DNA of 64,000 nucleotides from Prochlorococcus sp. scB243_495K23 (GTDB lineage: Bacteria; Cyanobacteriota; Cyanobacteriia; PCC-6307; Cyanobiaceae). The notes under the pieces were generated by a model, which made no database searches, was not told the origin of the DNA, and saw only the letters and a program-made list of their open reading frames with translations. The stretch is taken from assembly GCA_000635495.1 (NCBI GenBank), contig JFLW01000041.1:62001-126000 (forward strand). Direction: 5' to 3'. Both the position numbers and the translations under genes were made by a program. Shown here piece by piece: positions 6,631-13,850 of the stretch. Numbering within the stretch: the first letter of the stretch is position 1; each line of letters begins with the position of its first letter.

Positions 6631-6895
6631 AAAAAAATAGTCGGAATCTTATTCTGAATAATGCTCACAAAAAAGCGGTTACCTTAAATACAAAATTTAG
6701 ATTCTTTTTTGAATTGCTTCTCATTCAAACTAAAGATCTGTAGAAATACTTTCTTTACTTAAATTTTGTTAATTAATAATGAAAAATAAATTAAAAATAA
6801 AATTCTTAGAAAAAAGGTGATTTAGGTAGGAAACACTACATCAATTACCTATTAGGAATAATTAGTTTGTAAATATTAAATCCAAATTACTTATT

Positions 6896-7024
6896 ATGGA
6901 ATTCGCAAAAAAATTCATGACCGAAAAAGCTGAAAAGCTTAACGGTAAAGCTGCAATGCTTGGAATGTTTGCTCTTATAGGGGCTTACTATTTTACTGGT
7001 CAAATTGTTCCAGGTATCTTCTAA
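6896..7024 (+). CDS. hli: High-light-inducible protein-like, 42 aa
   Basis: The helix reads EKLNGKAAMLGMFALIGAYY and the tail FTGQIVPGIF. The usual NGR is NGK, so the Arg that normally pairs with Glu is replaced by Lys. It is monocistronic, with its own terminator 28 bases downstream. No clear HLR1 is seen upstream. Confidence 0.88.
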   Translation: MEFAKKFMTEKAEKLNGKAAMLGMFALIGAYYFTGQIVPGIF

Positions 7025-7051
7025 AAAAAATTATTTTTGTAATTTTTTGAG

Positions 7052-7074
7052 GGGCTTTATTAAGCCCTTTTTTT
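7052..7074 (+). terminator. Rho-independent terminator of hli
   Basis: GGGCTT (7052-7057) pairs with AAGCCC (7062-7067) over a TATT loop, followed by seven T. Confidence 0.85.
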
Positions 7075-7101
7075 AATCTTCTAATAATTCAAACAATTTG
7101 C

Positions 7102-7392
7102 TTATGACAAGCTGATTTCATATTGATTAATTAATTTTTTAAAATCTTCAACTCTTTTTTGTCCGTTCTTTAATGGTCTTGAGGAGTCAAGTACAGCTGC
7201 ACAACATAATTGCCAACAAGATTTTTCATCTAGGTCTAATTTCTCGCAAATATTTTTTGGGGCTTTAAAAACTGTATCTATTTCTTCAATATGTTGAGTG
7301 GTTTCCCATAACTCTCCTTCAAGAAAGTCAAGCTCAATACTTGATAATAATTTTGTCGCTACGTAATCTTTGATTAGCTCAGTTAATTCCAC
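7102..7392 (-). CDS. Hypothetical protein, 96 aa
   Basis: A soluble, acidic and probably helical protein: MELTELIKDYVATKLLSSIE, then FLEGELWETTQHIEEID, then SCWQLCCAAVLDSS. The full-length frame and well-distributed residues support a real gene. No family is recognised. It ends 28 bases from the convergent hli terminator. Confidence 0.65.
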   Translation of the reverse strand: MELTELIKDYVATKLLSSIELDFLEGELWETTQHIEEIDTVFKAPKNICEKLDLDEKSCWQLCCAAVLDSSRPLKNGQKRVEDFKKLINQYEISLS

Positions 7393-7448
7393 AATATTTC
7401 TTAAAGCAAAAGAAGTTAGATTATATCTTAGTATTTGTATAGCAAGAT

Positions 7449-7472
7449 AAAAAAAAAGGAGCTAATTGCTCC
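7449..7472 (-). terminator. Minus-strand terminator
   Basis: GGAGC (7458-7462) pairs with GCTCC (7468-7472). Read on the minus strand it ends in nine T. It serves the 44-aa gene at 7505-7639, with the AGATCGACT motif lying between. Confidence 0.75.
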
Positions 7473-7475
7473 TAA

Positions 7476-7498
7476 TTTTAGATCGACTGTCAATCAAT
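7476..7498. repeat. AGATCGACT motif, copy 5
   Basis: TTTTAGATCGACTGTCAATC lies between the stop of the 44-aa gene and its terminator. It matches copy 6 at 9297 over the whole motif, and the neighbouring small genes are paralogues. Confidence 0.65.
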
Positions 7499-7504
7499 AA
7501 CAGG

Positions 7505-7639
7505 CTACATCATCTCGTAGTTCTCTAATTTAGTTTTTAACTTTGCTGCTTTATGTATTAGTCCAACCGCTTCTTTTCTTCCAGTAGCTTGTTGCGCCTG
7601 ATGCATTAATTCAGCATATTTTTTGTTTAGTTTTTTCAT
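7505..7639 (-). CDS. ATGRKEAV-family small protein, 44 aa
   Basis: The protein starts MKKLNKKYAELMHQAQQ and has the core ATGRKEAVGLIHKAAKLK. Two paralogues occur in this window (9327-9464 in the island, 42134-42268 outside). All are about 45 residues, helical, and share a central A-T-G-R-K-E and K-A-A-K-L. It is followed by the AGATCGACT motif and a terminator. Function unknown; the shape suggests a small nucleic-acid- or protein-binding helix-turn-helix. Confidence 0.75.
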   Translation of the reverse strand: MKKLNKKYAELMHQAQQATGRKEAVGLIHKAAKLKTKLENYEMM

Positions 7640-7844
7640 TTGTTCTTTTGTTTAAGGTCATAGACACAGGCTTAATAAGTGATGTCATTCTTTGCGTTTG
7701 GTCTATTGAATAGATCAACACAACTTGATTATCAGAAAGTATTTGACTCTTGCAGTTGGGATTCTTTTTCAGAAATTCTTTAGCTTAGTCAATATTGATT
7801 AGTCTTATCTCTACCTGAGATTTATTAACAATAGCATAATTCAT
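7611..7844 (-). pseudogene. Small protein gene with an in-frame TAA
   Basis: From ATG at 7844 the frame reads MNYAIVNKSQVEIRLINID, then TAA (7785-7787). It continues as sensible protein (AKEFLKKNPNCKSQILSDNQ, then VVLIYSIDQTQRMTSLIKPV). It overlaps the start of the 44-aa gene at 7639. The best reading is a gene of 60-77 codons inactivated by one point mutation. A re-start downstream of the stop would lack a good ATG. Confidence 0.5.
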
Positions 7845-7891
7845 TAATTAATAACCTTCTCAACTTTAAAGTCTATTGAAGTTATAAAAAG

Positions 7892-8041
7892 CTATTTGCC
7901 TACCTTTACGTATTCAAGGTTGGAGATATATCTTTCACCATCGTCATTACTATCGTCGTCATCATCGCCAAAAGATGAAATTAAAACGTACACTCAAGTA
8001 AGTCCCAAGAACATTGAAAGATAGAGAATTGGATCGGTCAT
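7892..8041 (-). pseudogene. Acidic-run one-helix protein gene with in-frame TGA
   Basis: The frame reads MTDPILYLSMFLGLT, then TGA (7994-7996), then VYVLISSFGDDDDDSNDDGE and ISNLEYVKVGK, stopping at 7892. A hydrophobic helix followed by a run of Asp is the same design as the intact protein at 2975-3157. A Trp codon (TGG) at the stop position would restore a 49-residue protein, so a single G-to-A change probably broke it. Confidence 0.55.
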
Positions 8042-8219
8042 ATTTATTCCTTGTTTAACGAGTATGGTTGATTTCTGCAGCTTGCGCGGCAGTCTCACGA
8101 CAACCATGGAGATACTCTAGGAATTCTTAATTATTTACTGAGTATTTATACGTACCTACTCCCGAACAGGACCGTTCCTTAACCCGTACAAATTTGAAAT
8201 CACGAATCGAAAAATTTTC
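8042..8219 (-). other. Decayed coding remnants
   Basis: There is no intact gene. On the minus strand, stop-interrupted stretches look like former protein: EFLEYLHGCRETAAQAAEIN followed by HTR and a stop (about 8055-8135), and in another frame NLYGLRNGPVRE before a stop (about 8155-8195). The stretch is GC-richer than its surroundings. These are probably two small genes lost by frameshift and nonsense changes. Confidence 0.35.
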
Positions 8220-8387
8220 TCAGGTGTTAGTTTTAAATTCTCCAGAATCAATCAGATTTTTTATTAAACGTTTGTTTTCGGTATTTAGATTTTCTAGCGA
8301 AGATTTAGTGAATTGTTCTTTTGCCTCAAATTTTGCTGTTTTAATGATTTTTTTATTTGGTAATTTTTTTTGAGGCTCTGATTGCAT
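8220..8387 (-). CDS. Hypothetical basic protein, 55 aa
   Basis: An intact frame starts MQSEPQKKLPNKKIIKTAKF, then a probable coiled coil (EAKEQFTKSSLENLNTENKR) and LIKNLIDSGEFK. It is Lys-rich and lacks membrane segments. The 190 bases upstream (8388-8579) hold no gene I can support, only a short repeated GTGGAAAAACT. Confidence 0.5.
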   Translation of the reverse strand: MQSEPQKKLPNKKIIKTAKFEAKEQFTKSSLENLNTENKRLIKNLIDSGEFKTNT

Positions 8388-8579
8388 TTTTCTTATTTAA
8401 TATTTTCACGAGATTTTACAAGAATGATCAACTTTCTTGAGTATGAATTTTTACAAAAAGTAAGTTAATTTTTATAATCTTAAAAATTTTTTCTTGATAG
8501 CCCTGTGGAAAAACTAGTGGAAAAACTTGAGGAAAACTTTGTAATAAAGTGGATTATAGCTATTAAGATTGAATTTCAA

Positions 8580-8792
8580 TCAATAAGCAGCTCCTCCTAA
8601 TTCCTCCAATAATTCATTATTATCTCTTTTTTCATACCACTTATTTAAATCTTCATCACTTACTGTTCTAAATAAAAATAAGGATATCTTTTCCAAATAA
8701 TCAGCAATATAAATTCTAGAAATTGGGTTTAGAGAAACGAAAATTAAAGTAATTAAAACTAACAAAAGTCCAGCTGAGAGTCTACGTTTCAT
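8580..8792 (-). CDS. Hypothetical membrane-anchored protein, 70 aa
   Basis: The N-terminal MKRRLSAGLLLVLITLIFVS is a signal anchor or signal peptide. A tail with EKRDNNELLEELGGAAY follows. No cleavage site or lipobox is obvious. Lone gene on the minus strand; function unknown. Confidence 0.6.
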   Translation of the reverse strand: MKRRLSAGLLLVLITLIFVSLNPISRIYIADYLEKISLFLFRTVSDEDLNKWYEKRDNNELLEELGGAAY

Positions 8793-8869
8793 CCTTTTGA
8801 ATATTAAGTTTTATAAGCCTCTTTCAACATAGAACTAATATATTCATAATCTAAATCTTTAAAAAATAA

Positions 8870-9208
8870 TTACCCTGAGAATCCCATTTTCTGTTCTGCT
8901 GCCATTAATGAACCAACAAGCTTATGCTCAGCAACTTTTTCATCGTCAGTCATAACTGGCTTGATATCAAAATCTATATCAAACTTAACTTTCCAAGGAG
9001 CGAAGTGTTCTGTCATTTTTATACCTGCTGAAGCCTGGACAATAATATAAACATTATTTGAGTAAGAGGCATGATACCTCCCCAAAACTTTAAATCCTTC
9101 AAACTCATCATTCAAAGTTCCATCTTCAACAACCTTTAAAAAAAGATCGTAAGCTGCACCCATGAGAGCAACATTTTTAAAAGTTGCAGTTACTAAATAA
9201 GTATTCAT
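8870..9208 (-). CDS. DUF3303-like protein, 112 aa
   Basis: The protein contains FAPWKVKFDIDFDIKPVMT, which matches the FAPWRAKFGIHMEFTPV block of the protein at 25213-25530. Both have an N-terminal strand (YLVTATF or LFLADCQF) and a central VYIIVQA or VVCLCKA strand before the block. This is the DUF3303 ferredoxin-like alpha/beta fold of unknown role. Unlike the core-genome copy, this one sits in the island. It ends in a short helix (GSLMAAEQKMG). Confidence 0.7.
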   Translation of the reverse strand: MNTYLVTATFKNVALMGAAYDLFLKVVEDGTLNDEFEGFKVLGRYHASYSNNVYIIVQASAGIKMTEHFAPWKVKFDIDFDIKPVMTDDEKVAEHKLVGSLMAAEQKMGFSG

Positions 9209-9296
9209 TTGATTAATAAATCTAAAACTATTTCTAAGATATAGTATTTAAAATTGAGTTAAGGATCTTGAAATAAATACTTCTGCTTAAGGAATT

Positions 9297-9319
9297 ATTT
9301 TAGATCGACTGTCAATCTA
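9297..9319. repeat. AGATCGACT motif, copy 6
   Basis: TTTTAGATCGACTGTCAATC lies directly after the stop of the 45-aa ATGRKEAV gene (minus strand), as copy 5 does for the 44-aa paralogue. The whole gene-plus-motif unit was therefore duplicated. No GGAG/CTCC hairpin is kept here. Confidence 0.6.
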
Positions 9320-9326
9320 TAACAGA

Positions 9327-9464
9327 CTAAGTCATCTCGTAGCTATCGAATTTAGTTCTTAACTTTGCTGCTTTATGGATTAAAGCCACCGCTTCTTTTC
9401 TTCCAGTAGCATTATTAGCTTGGAGTATAAGGTCTTCATATTTTTTTACGATTTTCTTTTTCAT
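9327..9464 (-). CDS. ATGRKEAV-family small protein, 45 aa
   Basis: The protein starts MKKKIVKKYEDLILQANN and has the core ATGRKEAVALIHKAAKLR. It is a paralogue of the 44-aa protein at 7505-7639, with similarity running through the stop into the AGATCGACT motif. Function unknown. Confidence 0.75.
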   Translation of the reverse strand: MKKKIVKKYEDLILQANNATGRKEAVALIHKAAKLRTKFDSYEMT

Positions 9465-9476
9465 AGTTTAGATTAA

Positions 9477-9695
9477 ATGAAGACCGTTTTTAAATCTATT
9501 AGGAGTAGGAGATCTACTGCTTGAGATACGGAATCAACGGTAAAACATCAGAGTAAACAAATTGGAACGGGTTCACTCGTAGGAGTTATAAACGATCAAA
9601 TTGATTTTTGTAGGTATTTATTACTACATTATTCTCAAATAAAGACGGAATATTTATCAACCCGAATTTTTTTCGGGTTAAAGAAAATTGCCTGA
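9477..9695 (+). pseudogene. Small protein gene with in-frame TGA
   Basis: From ATG 9477 the frame gives MKTVFKSIRSRRSTA, then TGA (9522-9524). It then stays open for 56 codons (DTESTVKHQSKQIGTGSLVG, VINDQIDFCRYLLLHYSQ and so on) to a stop at 9693. The part after the stop is well-behaved protein. Trp at the TGA would give a 72-residue product. The 3' end runs through the inverted repeat at 9659-9679, so the original C-terminus may have differed. Confidence 0.5.
9659..9679. terminator. Inverted repeat AACCCGAA/TTCGGGTT
   Basis: Eight bases pair perfectly (9659-9666 with 9672-9679) around a short T loop. It lies just before the tandem repeat block. It could be a terminator in either direction or a protein-binding site near the att copy. 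Confidence 0.45.
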
Positions 9696-9700
9696 TTTTG

Positions 9701-9843
9701 TTACACGTGTAATATTGGTATCCTTAAAATCACTTGATATATCTATTAATTTAAAACTGTAGATGTTACACGTGTAATATTGGTATCCTTAAAATCACTT
9801 GATATATCTATTAATTTTAAACTGTAGATGTTACACTTGTAAC
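9701..9843. repeat. 65-bp tandem repeat with TTACACGTGTAA palindromes
   Basis: Unit 1 (9701-9765) and unit 2 (9766-9830) differ at one base. A third unit is cut after 13 bases. Each full unit starts with the palindrome TTACACGTGTAA. GTGTAACA recurs in inverted orientation at 9865-9872 and 9877-9884. The length is not a multiple of 3 and no protein is encoded. Lying 90-230 bases from the att-like copy, it may be arm-type recombinase sites or iterons. Confidence 0.85.
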
Positions 9844-9935
9844 ATCGAAAAACTGTTAAAGGTGGTGTAACAAGCCGTGTAACATCAGAAGTTAAACCCA
9901 TTACCATCAATGGTTTACAAGGAAAATAAGTAGGA

Positions 9936-9982
9936 CTCATAACCCGAAGGTCGGAAGTTCAAATCTCCCCCCCCCGCCACCA
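9936..9982 (+). repeat. Partial copy of tRNA-fMet (att-like site, right end)
   Basis: 31 bases (9936-9966) are identical to tRNA positions 2200-2230, from the anticodon loop through the T arm. The acceptor part is degenerate, with a run of nine C, but still ends GCCACCA. The 5' half of the tRNA is absent. Direct orientation relative to the intact gene marks the far boundary of the island. Confidence 0.9.
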
Positions 9983-9987
9983 TTTAG

Positions 9988-10012
9988 AAGCAGCTTCAAA
10001 GCTGCTTTTTTT
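9988..10012 (+). terminator. Duplicated tRNA-fMet terminator
   Basis: AAGCAGC (9988-9994) and GCTGCTT (10001-10007), followed by T, repeat the hairpin after the intact tRNA (2250-2273). The duplication therefore extends beyond the tRNA itself. The next 340 bases (10013-10355) hold only one doubtful small frame. Confidence 0.85.
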
Positions 10013-10094
10013 AGTATTTGCAATAGTTTAGCAATCATAAAATATGCTAGAAATAAAGGGATTTTATGTCTTACAAAAAGTACCTTATTAGAAA

Positions 10095-10196
10095 TTATTT
10101 GAAATCCTTTTGAATTGAGAATCTAAAGTCAATCCTAACTAATAGACCAATAATGATAAAAAATATTCCAATGTATGAGTTCAAAGATAGATCCAA
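10095..10196 (-). CDS. Possible small membrane protein, 33 aa (TTG start)
   Basis: With a TTG start the frame reads LDLSLNSYIGIFFIIIGLLV, then RIDFRFSIQKDFK: one hydrophobic helix and a basic tail. There is no ATG and no clear Shine-Dalgarno. It is the only coding candidate in the 340-base stretch after the island. Weak call. Confidence 0.3.
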   Translation of the reverse strand: MDLSLNSYIGIFFIIIGLLVRIDFRFSIQKDFK

Positions 10197-10355
10197 AATA
10201 TTGTATTTAATTCTTTAATTAAATTTTAGCTTATAAATCATTTCTATTGAATAGACTAATAACAATTAATTTAAAAAAATCTGAATGATAGCAATTTTTA
10301 TCTTGAATAATTAATTTTATAAAGTAAAGTTATATCTATCTATTTTAGAAAATAT

Positions 10356-10499
10356 ATGCAGAATTTGCTACAGCGCGATTTAGGTTCAAGTATGTTATCA
10401 ATAGCTGTCATATTAGGTTGGTTAGGTCTATTTTTTGTATTTTTGAGAGTATTAACAATTTCGATAAAAAGAATTCTTGAAGCAGTTTTCAAAAAATAG
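10356..10499 (+). CDS. Small single-TM protein, 47 aa
   Basis: The frame starts MQNLLQRDLGSSMLSIAVIL, continues with a hydrophobic helix to about residue 32, and ends in a basic tail. It stands 73 bases before the PetP-like gene. No family is recognised. Confidence 0.6.
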   Translation: MQNLLQRDLGSSMLSIAVILGWLGLFFVFLRVLTISIKRILEAVFKK

Positions 10500-10572
10500 T
10501 AATTATTCAAATAAATCAATAATTCTGAATTAATCGCATAATTGCTTTATCACTAAGTATAATAACCTAAAA

Positions 10573-10962
10573 ATGTCAATTTTAGATAAGGCTAAGATAG
10601 GAAATTATGTTCAAGTTAACCTAGAACTATCTAGGGATAGACTTACCAAAGAAACTATTGATGCAATAAATGTCTCTTCATTGGGTAAGATAAGTGATTT
10701 CAGAATAACTGATGGTAAAGGTATTGGAGTTGTCTTACAACTATCTAATGAAAAAGAGCAATGGTTTTTTGAGGATGAAATTGATCTTCTAGACGAAAAT
10801 GGTAATGTAATCAAAAAATATAATGATAAAAAAAAGAACAGTAATTTTATATTTAAGTTTTTAAAAGGATTAAATTATGAACATAAAAATAAGGTAAGCG
10901 AGTTGCTTAATCCAATTAACTTTTTTATCTGGCTGGTTGTATCGTTTAAAGATATTTTTTAA
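10573..10962 (+). CDS. PetP-like (DUF2862) protein with a C-terminal extension
   Basis: Residues 5-75 match the PetP/DUF2862 SH3-like fold: IGNYVQVNLELSRDRL, LGKISDFRITDGKGIGVVLQ, WFFEDEIDLL. PetP is a small peripheral subunit of cyanobacterial cytochrome b6f on the stromal side. Classical PetP is about 65-70 residues; this protein is 129 and adds a basic linker and a hydrophobic C-terminus (about residues 113-129). It may therefore be a membrane-tethered relative rather than PetP itself. Confidence 0.65.
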   Translation: MSILDKAKIGNYVQVNLELSRDRLTKETIDAINVSSLGKISDFRITDGKGIGVVLQLSNEKEQWFFEDEIDLLDENGNVIKKYNDKKKNSNFIFKFLKGLNYEHKNKVSELLNPINFFIWLVVSFKDIF

Positions 10963-11009
10963 TTCTTTAAAAATTTTTTAAATAAAAATTTCAATAACTA
11001 AAAATATAA

Positions 11010-12005
11010 ATGGTAAAAAATATTATCGATGTAAGAAATTTATCTAAGTCATTTGATATCTCTTCAAAAGAACCAGGTTTAAAAGGAACTATTAAACATT
11101 TTTTTAGAAGACAAACTAAAAGTTTAAAAGTTATAAAAGATATAAGTTTTAAAATTAAAGAAGGGGAAATAGTAGGTTTTCTAGGTGCTAATGGAGCAGG
11201 GAAAACAACAATATTAAAAATGCTCTGTGGCTTAATTTATCCAAGTGAAGGATCTATTTTGGTTTCAGGCTACTTACCTTTCAGGAGAAAAGATAATTTC
11301 CTGAAGAATATCACCTTAATAATGGGACAAAAGCAACAACTTATTTGGGATCTTCCACCAATTGAATCATTCTATTTGAATGCATCAATTTATGACTTAG
11401 ATAAGTTCGAAGCTAAAAAGAGAATAAAAAAACTATCGGAAATGCTTGAAATTGATGAAGAACTATTCATACCTGTTAGAAAACTTTCATTAGGTCAACG
11501 TATGAAATCAGAATTACTAGCAGCTTTGATACATGAACCAAATATTCTATTTTTAGACGAGCCGACACTTGGATTAGATATTAATGCACAGAGAAATTTA
11601 AGGAAATTTCTTCAAAGATATAATAAGGAAACTAATGCAACGATATGCCTAACTAGCCATTATATGAAAGATATTACATCGTTATGCAAGAGAGTAATAT
11701 GTGTGCACGAAGGGTCGATATCATATGATGGGAAACTTGACCTATTATTAAAAAAACTTTCTCCTGTTAAAGAAATATTAATAGTTTGTCGCTCAGAAGA
11801 GGACGCAAATAAATTAGAAAATTCCGGTTTTACTGTTAAGAATAAAATAAAGAATGAAATCACTATAAAAATTGAAAACAACTCTATTACCTCTTCACTA
11901 AAAACCATCCTAAATAATTTTGATATTGAAGACCTTTTTATAAATGAACCACCCATAGATGAAGTTATTGGGAAGGTATTAATCAAAAAAAATTATGATA
12001 TCTAA
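11010..12005 (+). CDS. ABC transporter ATP-binding protein (ABC-2 export type, COG4586-like)
   Basis: Walker A GANGAGKTT is at residues 59-67, the signature LSLGQ at 159-163, Walker B ILFLDEP at 179-185 and the switch His at 217. A C-terminal domain of about 85 residues follows. A conserved extension (FRRQTKSLK) precedes the core, as in COG4586 proteins. It overlaps the following permease gene by 11 bases and forms a three-gene exporter. The substrate cannot be told from sequence. Confidence 0.88.
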   Translation: MVKNIIDVRNLSKSFDISSKEPGLKGTIKHFFRRQTKSLKVIKDISFKIKEGEIVGFLGANGAGKTTILKMLCGLIYPSEGSILVSGYLPFRRKDNFLKNITLIMGQKQQLIWDLPPIESFYLNASIYDLDKFEAKKRIKKLSEMLEIDEELFIPVRKLSLGQRMKSELLAALIHEPNILFLDEPTLGLDINAQRNLRKFLQRYNKETNATICLTSHYMKDITSLCKRVICVHEGSISYDGKLDLLLKKLSPVKEILIVCRSEEDANKLENSGFTVKNKIKNEITIKIENNSITSSLKTILNNFDIEDLFINEPPIDEVIGKVLIKKNYDI

Positions 12006-12789
12006 TTTAATTTACCGCAAAATATTCACCTTATTAAAAGTCCAATATTCCAACATGTTGGAATATAGGGTAGAAATTGCATTATGGGCAATTTCAGGGA
12101 TTATTCCTTTTTTCATGTTAAACATTTGGACAAACAATAATCTAAATGAAACCATAAACATTAGTGATGTATTGCTTTCTAGGTATTTCTTATGTGCTTT
12201 TTTTGTAAGACAGTTTTCTGTAGTTTGGGTTGTATTTAGTTTTGAAGAGGATTCTCTTATGGGGAGAGTATCTCCGTATTTAATCCAACCTTTAAATCCA
12301 TTTTTCAGATATTTTGCACAACATCTTGCTGAACAAATAACAAGATTTCCTTTCGCACTAATAATCGCATTTTTCTTTTTTATTTTTAATCCAGAAAGTA
12401 TATGGATACCAAATTTAGGTATTTTACTCTTATCAATAGTATCTACTTTCTTATCCTTCTTGATTCAATTTTTAATTCAGTCAATAGTTGCATGTTTATG
12501 TTTCTGGACAGAGAAAGCATCATCGATAGAAAGATTGTTATTTATTCCAACTTTATTTCTCTCAGGTCTTTTAGCACCAGTAGTTTCATTTCCCTCATAT
12601 GTTAAATCCTGGATATATTTGACTCCTTTTCCATATTTAATTGATTTCCCTGCGAACTTATTGTCAGGTAATGAAACAAATATTAGTGGAGGCTTAAGTA
12701 TGCAAATTCTATGGATTTTTTTACTTTTCCCATTATTTAAGAAAATCTGGTCTGAAGGAACTAAAAAATATACAGCAATGGGGTCATGA
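11995..12789 (+). CDS. ABC-2 type permease (COG4587-like)
   Basis: The 264-residue protein has six hydrophobic segments. It contains the motif SRYFLCAFFVRQFSVVWVVF and LMGRVSPYLIQPLNP, typical of the DUF990/PF06182 permease family that pairs with COG4586 ATPases. It overlaps the ATPase gene upstream and the second permease downstream by 4 bases. It is predicted to be a half of the heterodimeric channel in the plasma membrane. Confidence 0.82.
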   Translation: MISNLIYRKIFTLLKVQYSNMLEYRVEIALWAISGIIPFFMLNIWTNNNLNETINISDVLLSRYFLCAFFVRQFSVVWVVFSFEEDSLMGRVSPYLIQPLNPFFRYFAQHLAEQITRFPFALIIAFFFFIFNPESIWIPNLGILLLSIVSTFLSFLIQFLIQSIVACLCFWTEKASSIERLLFIPTLFLSGLLAPVVSFPSYVKSWIYLTPFPYLIDFPANLLSGNETNISGGLSMQILWIFLLFPLFKKIWSEGTKKYTAMGS

Positions 12790-13580
12790 ATTTAAGAAAA
12801 TATCTAAAAGTTTATAAAAAATTCCTACATACTTCTTTAGCTTCTGAATTGGAGTACAAGACAAATATATTAGTTGATTTAATTACTGCAATTTTAAGTT
12901 TAGTAGGGAGTATTTTTCTATTATCTATTTTCTTTCAAAATAATGGATATATTGGAGGGTGGAAATTTGAACAGGCACTGATAATCCAAGCTATTTATAC
13001 AATTTTGAACGGAATAACTAATACATGGTTCAATCCTAATCTTACAGAAATAGTTAAACATATAAGAGAAGGAACATTAGACTTCGTACTTTTGAAACCT
13101 ATTGATAGTCAATTTTTTATTTCATTAAAAAAAATAAATCCATCTGGATTTTTAGAAATAATGCTTGGATTTTTATTGTTGTTATTCTGCATAAGAATAA
13201 ATCAAATCAATTTAAATTTAAGTTTTCTGACTCTATCCTCTATTACGATAAGCTGTTCGATTTGTATTTTATACAGCCTATGGTTTTTTATCTCTACTAC
13301 TACTATTTGGTTTGTTAAGACTTGGAATGCAATAGAAGTTTTAAGATCATTCCTTTATATTGGAAGATTTCCTCTAAATTCATTTTCATTTTCTTTAAGA
13401 ATTTTCTTTAGTGTTTTTATTCCTATTGCTTTTATAACTACAATTCCTTCTGAAGTTTTTCTAGGACTTTCTGTAATATGGAAAATATTGCTTGAAGTTA
13501 TTGTTGCGACAGTATTTGTCATAACTTCAAGAAGGTTCTGGTTATTTGCATTAAAATTCTATTCATCAGCATCTAGTTAA
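12786..13580 (+). CDS. ABC-2 type permease (COG3694-like)
   Basis: The 264-residue protein has six hydrophobic segments. IREGTLDFVLLKPIDSQFF, which matches the loop after the second or third helix in PF06182 permeases, and FIPIAFITTIPSEVFLG near the C-terminus identify the second partner. Its start overlaps the previous stop (ATGA). It is the last gene of the exporter operon; the next genes are on the other strand, convergent and 3 bases away. Confidence 0.82.
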   Translation: MNLRKYLKVYKKFLHTSLASELEYKTNILVDLITAILSLVGSIFLLSIFFQNNGYIGGWKFEQALIIQAIYTILNGITNTWFNPNLTEIVKHIREGTLDFVLLKPIDSQFFISLKKINPSGFLEIMLGFLLLLFCIRINQINLNLSFLTLSSITISCSICILYSLWFFISTTTIWFVKTWNAIEVLRSFLYIGRFPLNSFSFSLRIFFSVFIPIAFITTIPSEVFLGLSVIWKILLEVIVATVFVITSRRFWLFALKFYSSASS

Positions 13581-13583
13581 GTA

Positions 13584-13850
13584 TTATTTAATAACCTCGC
13601 TGCAAAATTCCCAAATTCGTTGTTTACTTTTCAGATTAGAAAGCATAGACAATTTTTTTAAATGAGGTTTAGATTTTTCAACAGATAAAAGCCTACAATT
13701 ATATTCAATTTCATGATTTCTAGATATGATTCCTAATTTAAGTGCAACATCACAAAGGATAATTATTAAAGTAAGAAAAAAAATTATACCGAAAAACTGT
13801 AAAAATGATTTTGAATAATTTTCTTTTTCAGTTTTTAATTCAAACTTCAT
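13584..13850 (-). CDS. Hypothetical membrane protein, 88 aa
   Basis: One hydrophobic segment (about residues 17-36) is followed by a basic region with two Cys and KSKQRIWEFCSEVIK at the end. Its ATG overlaps the stop of the gene above by one base, so the two are coupled. Function unknown. Confidence 0.6.
   Translation of the reverse strand: MKFELKTEKENYSKSFLQFFGIIFFLTLIIILCDVALKLGIISRNHEIEYNCRLLSVEKSKPHLKKLSMLSNLKSKQRIWEFCSEVIK

Noticed and set aside
9746-9940. Minus-strand frame of 64 codons across the tandem repeat block
   Set aside because: The repeat period (65) is not a multiple of 3, and the frame crosses the repeats, palindromes and spacer up to the tRNA copy. It is open by chance.
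9936-9982. A second functional tRNA-Met
   Set aside because: The 5' half is absent and the acceptor arm has a nine-C run; no cloverleaf can form.
10013-10355. Further island gene content to the right of the tRNA copy
   Set aside because: Only one weak TTG frame is present, and the genes after it look like core. The boundary is set at the duplicated terminator.
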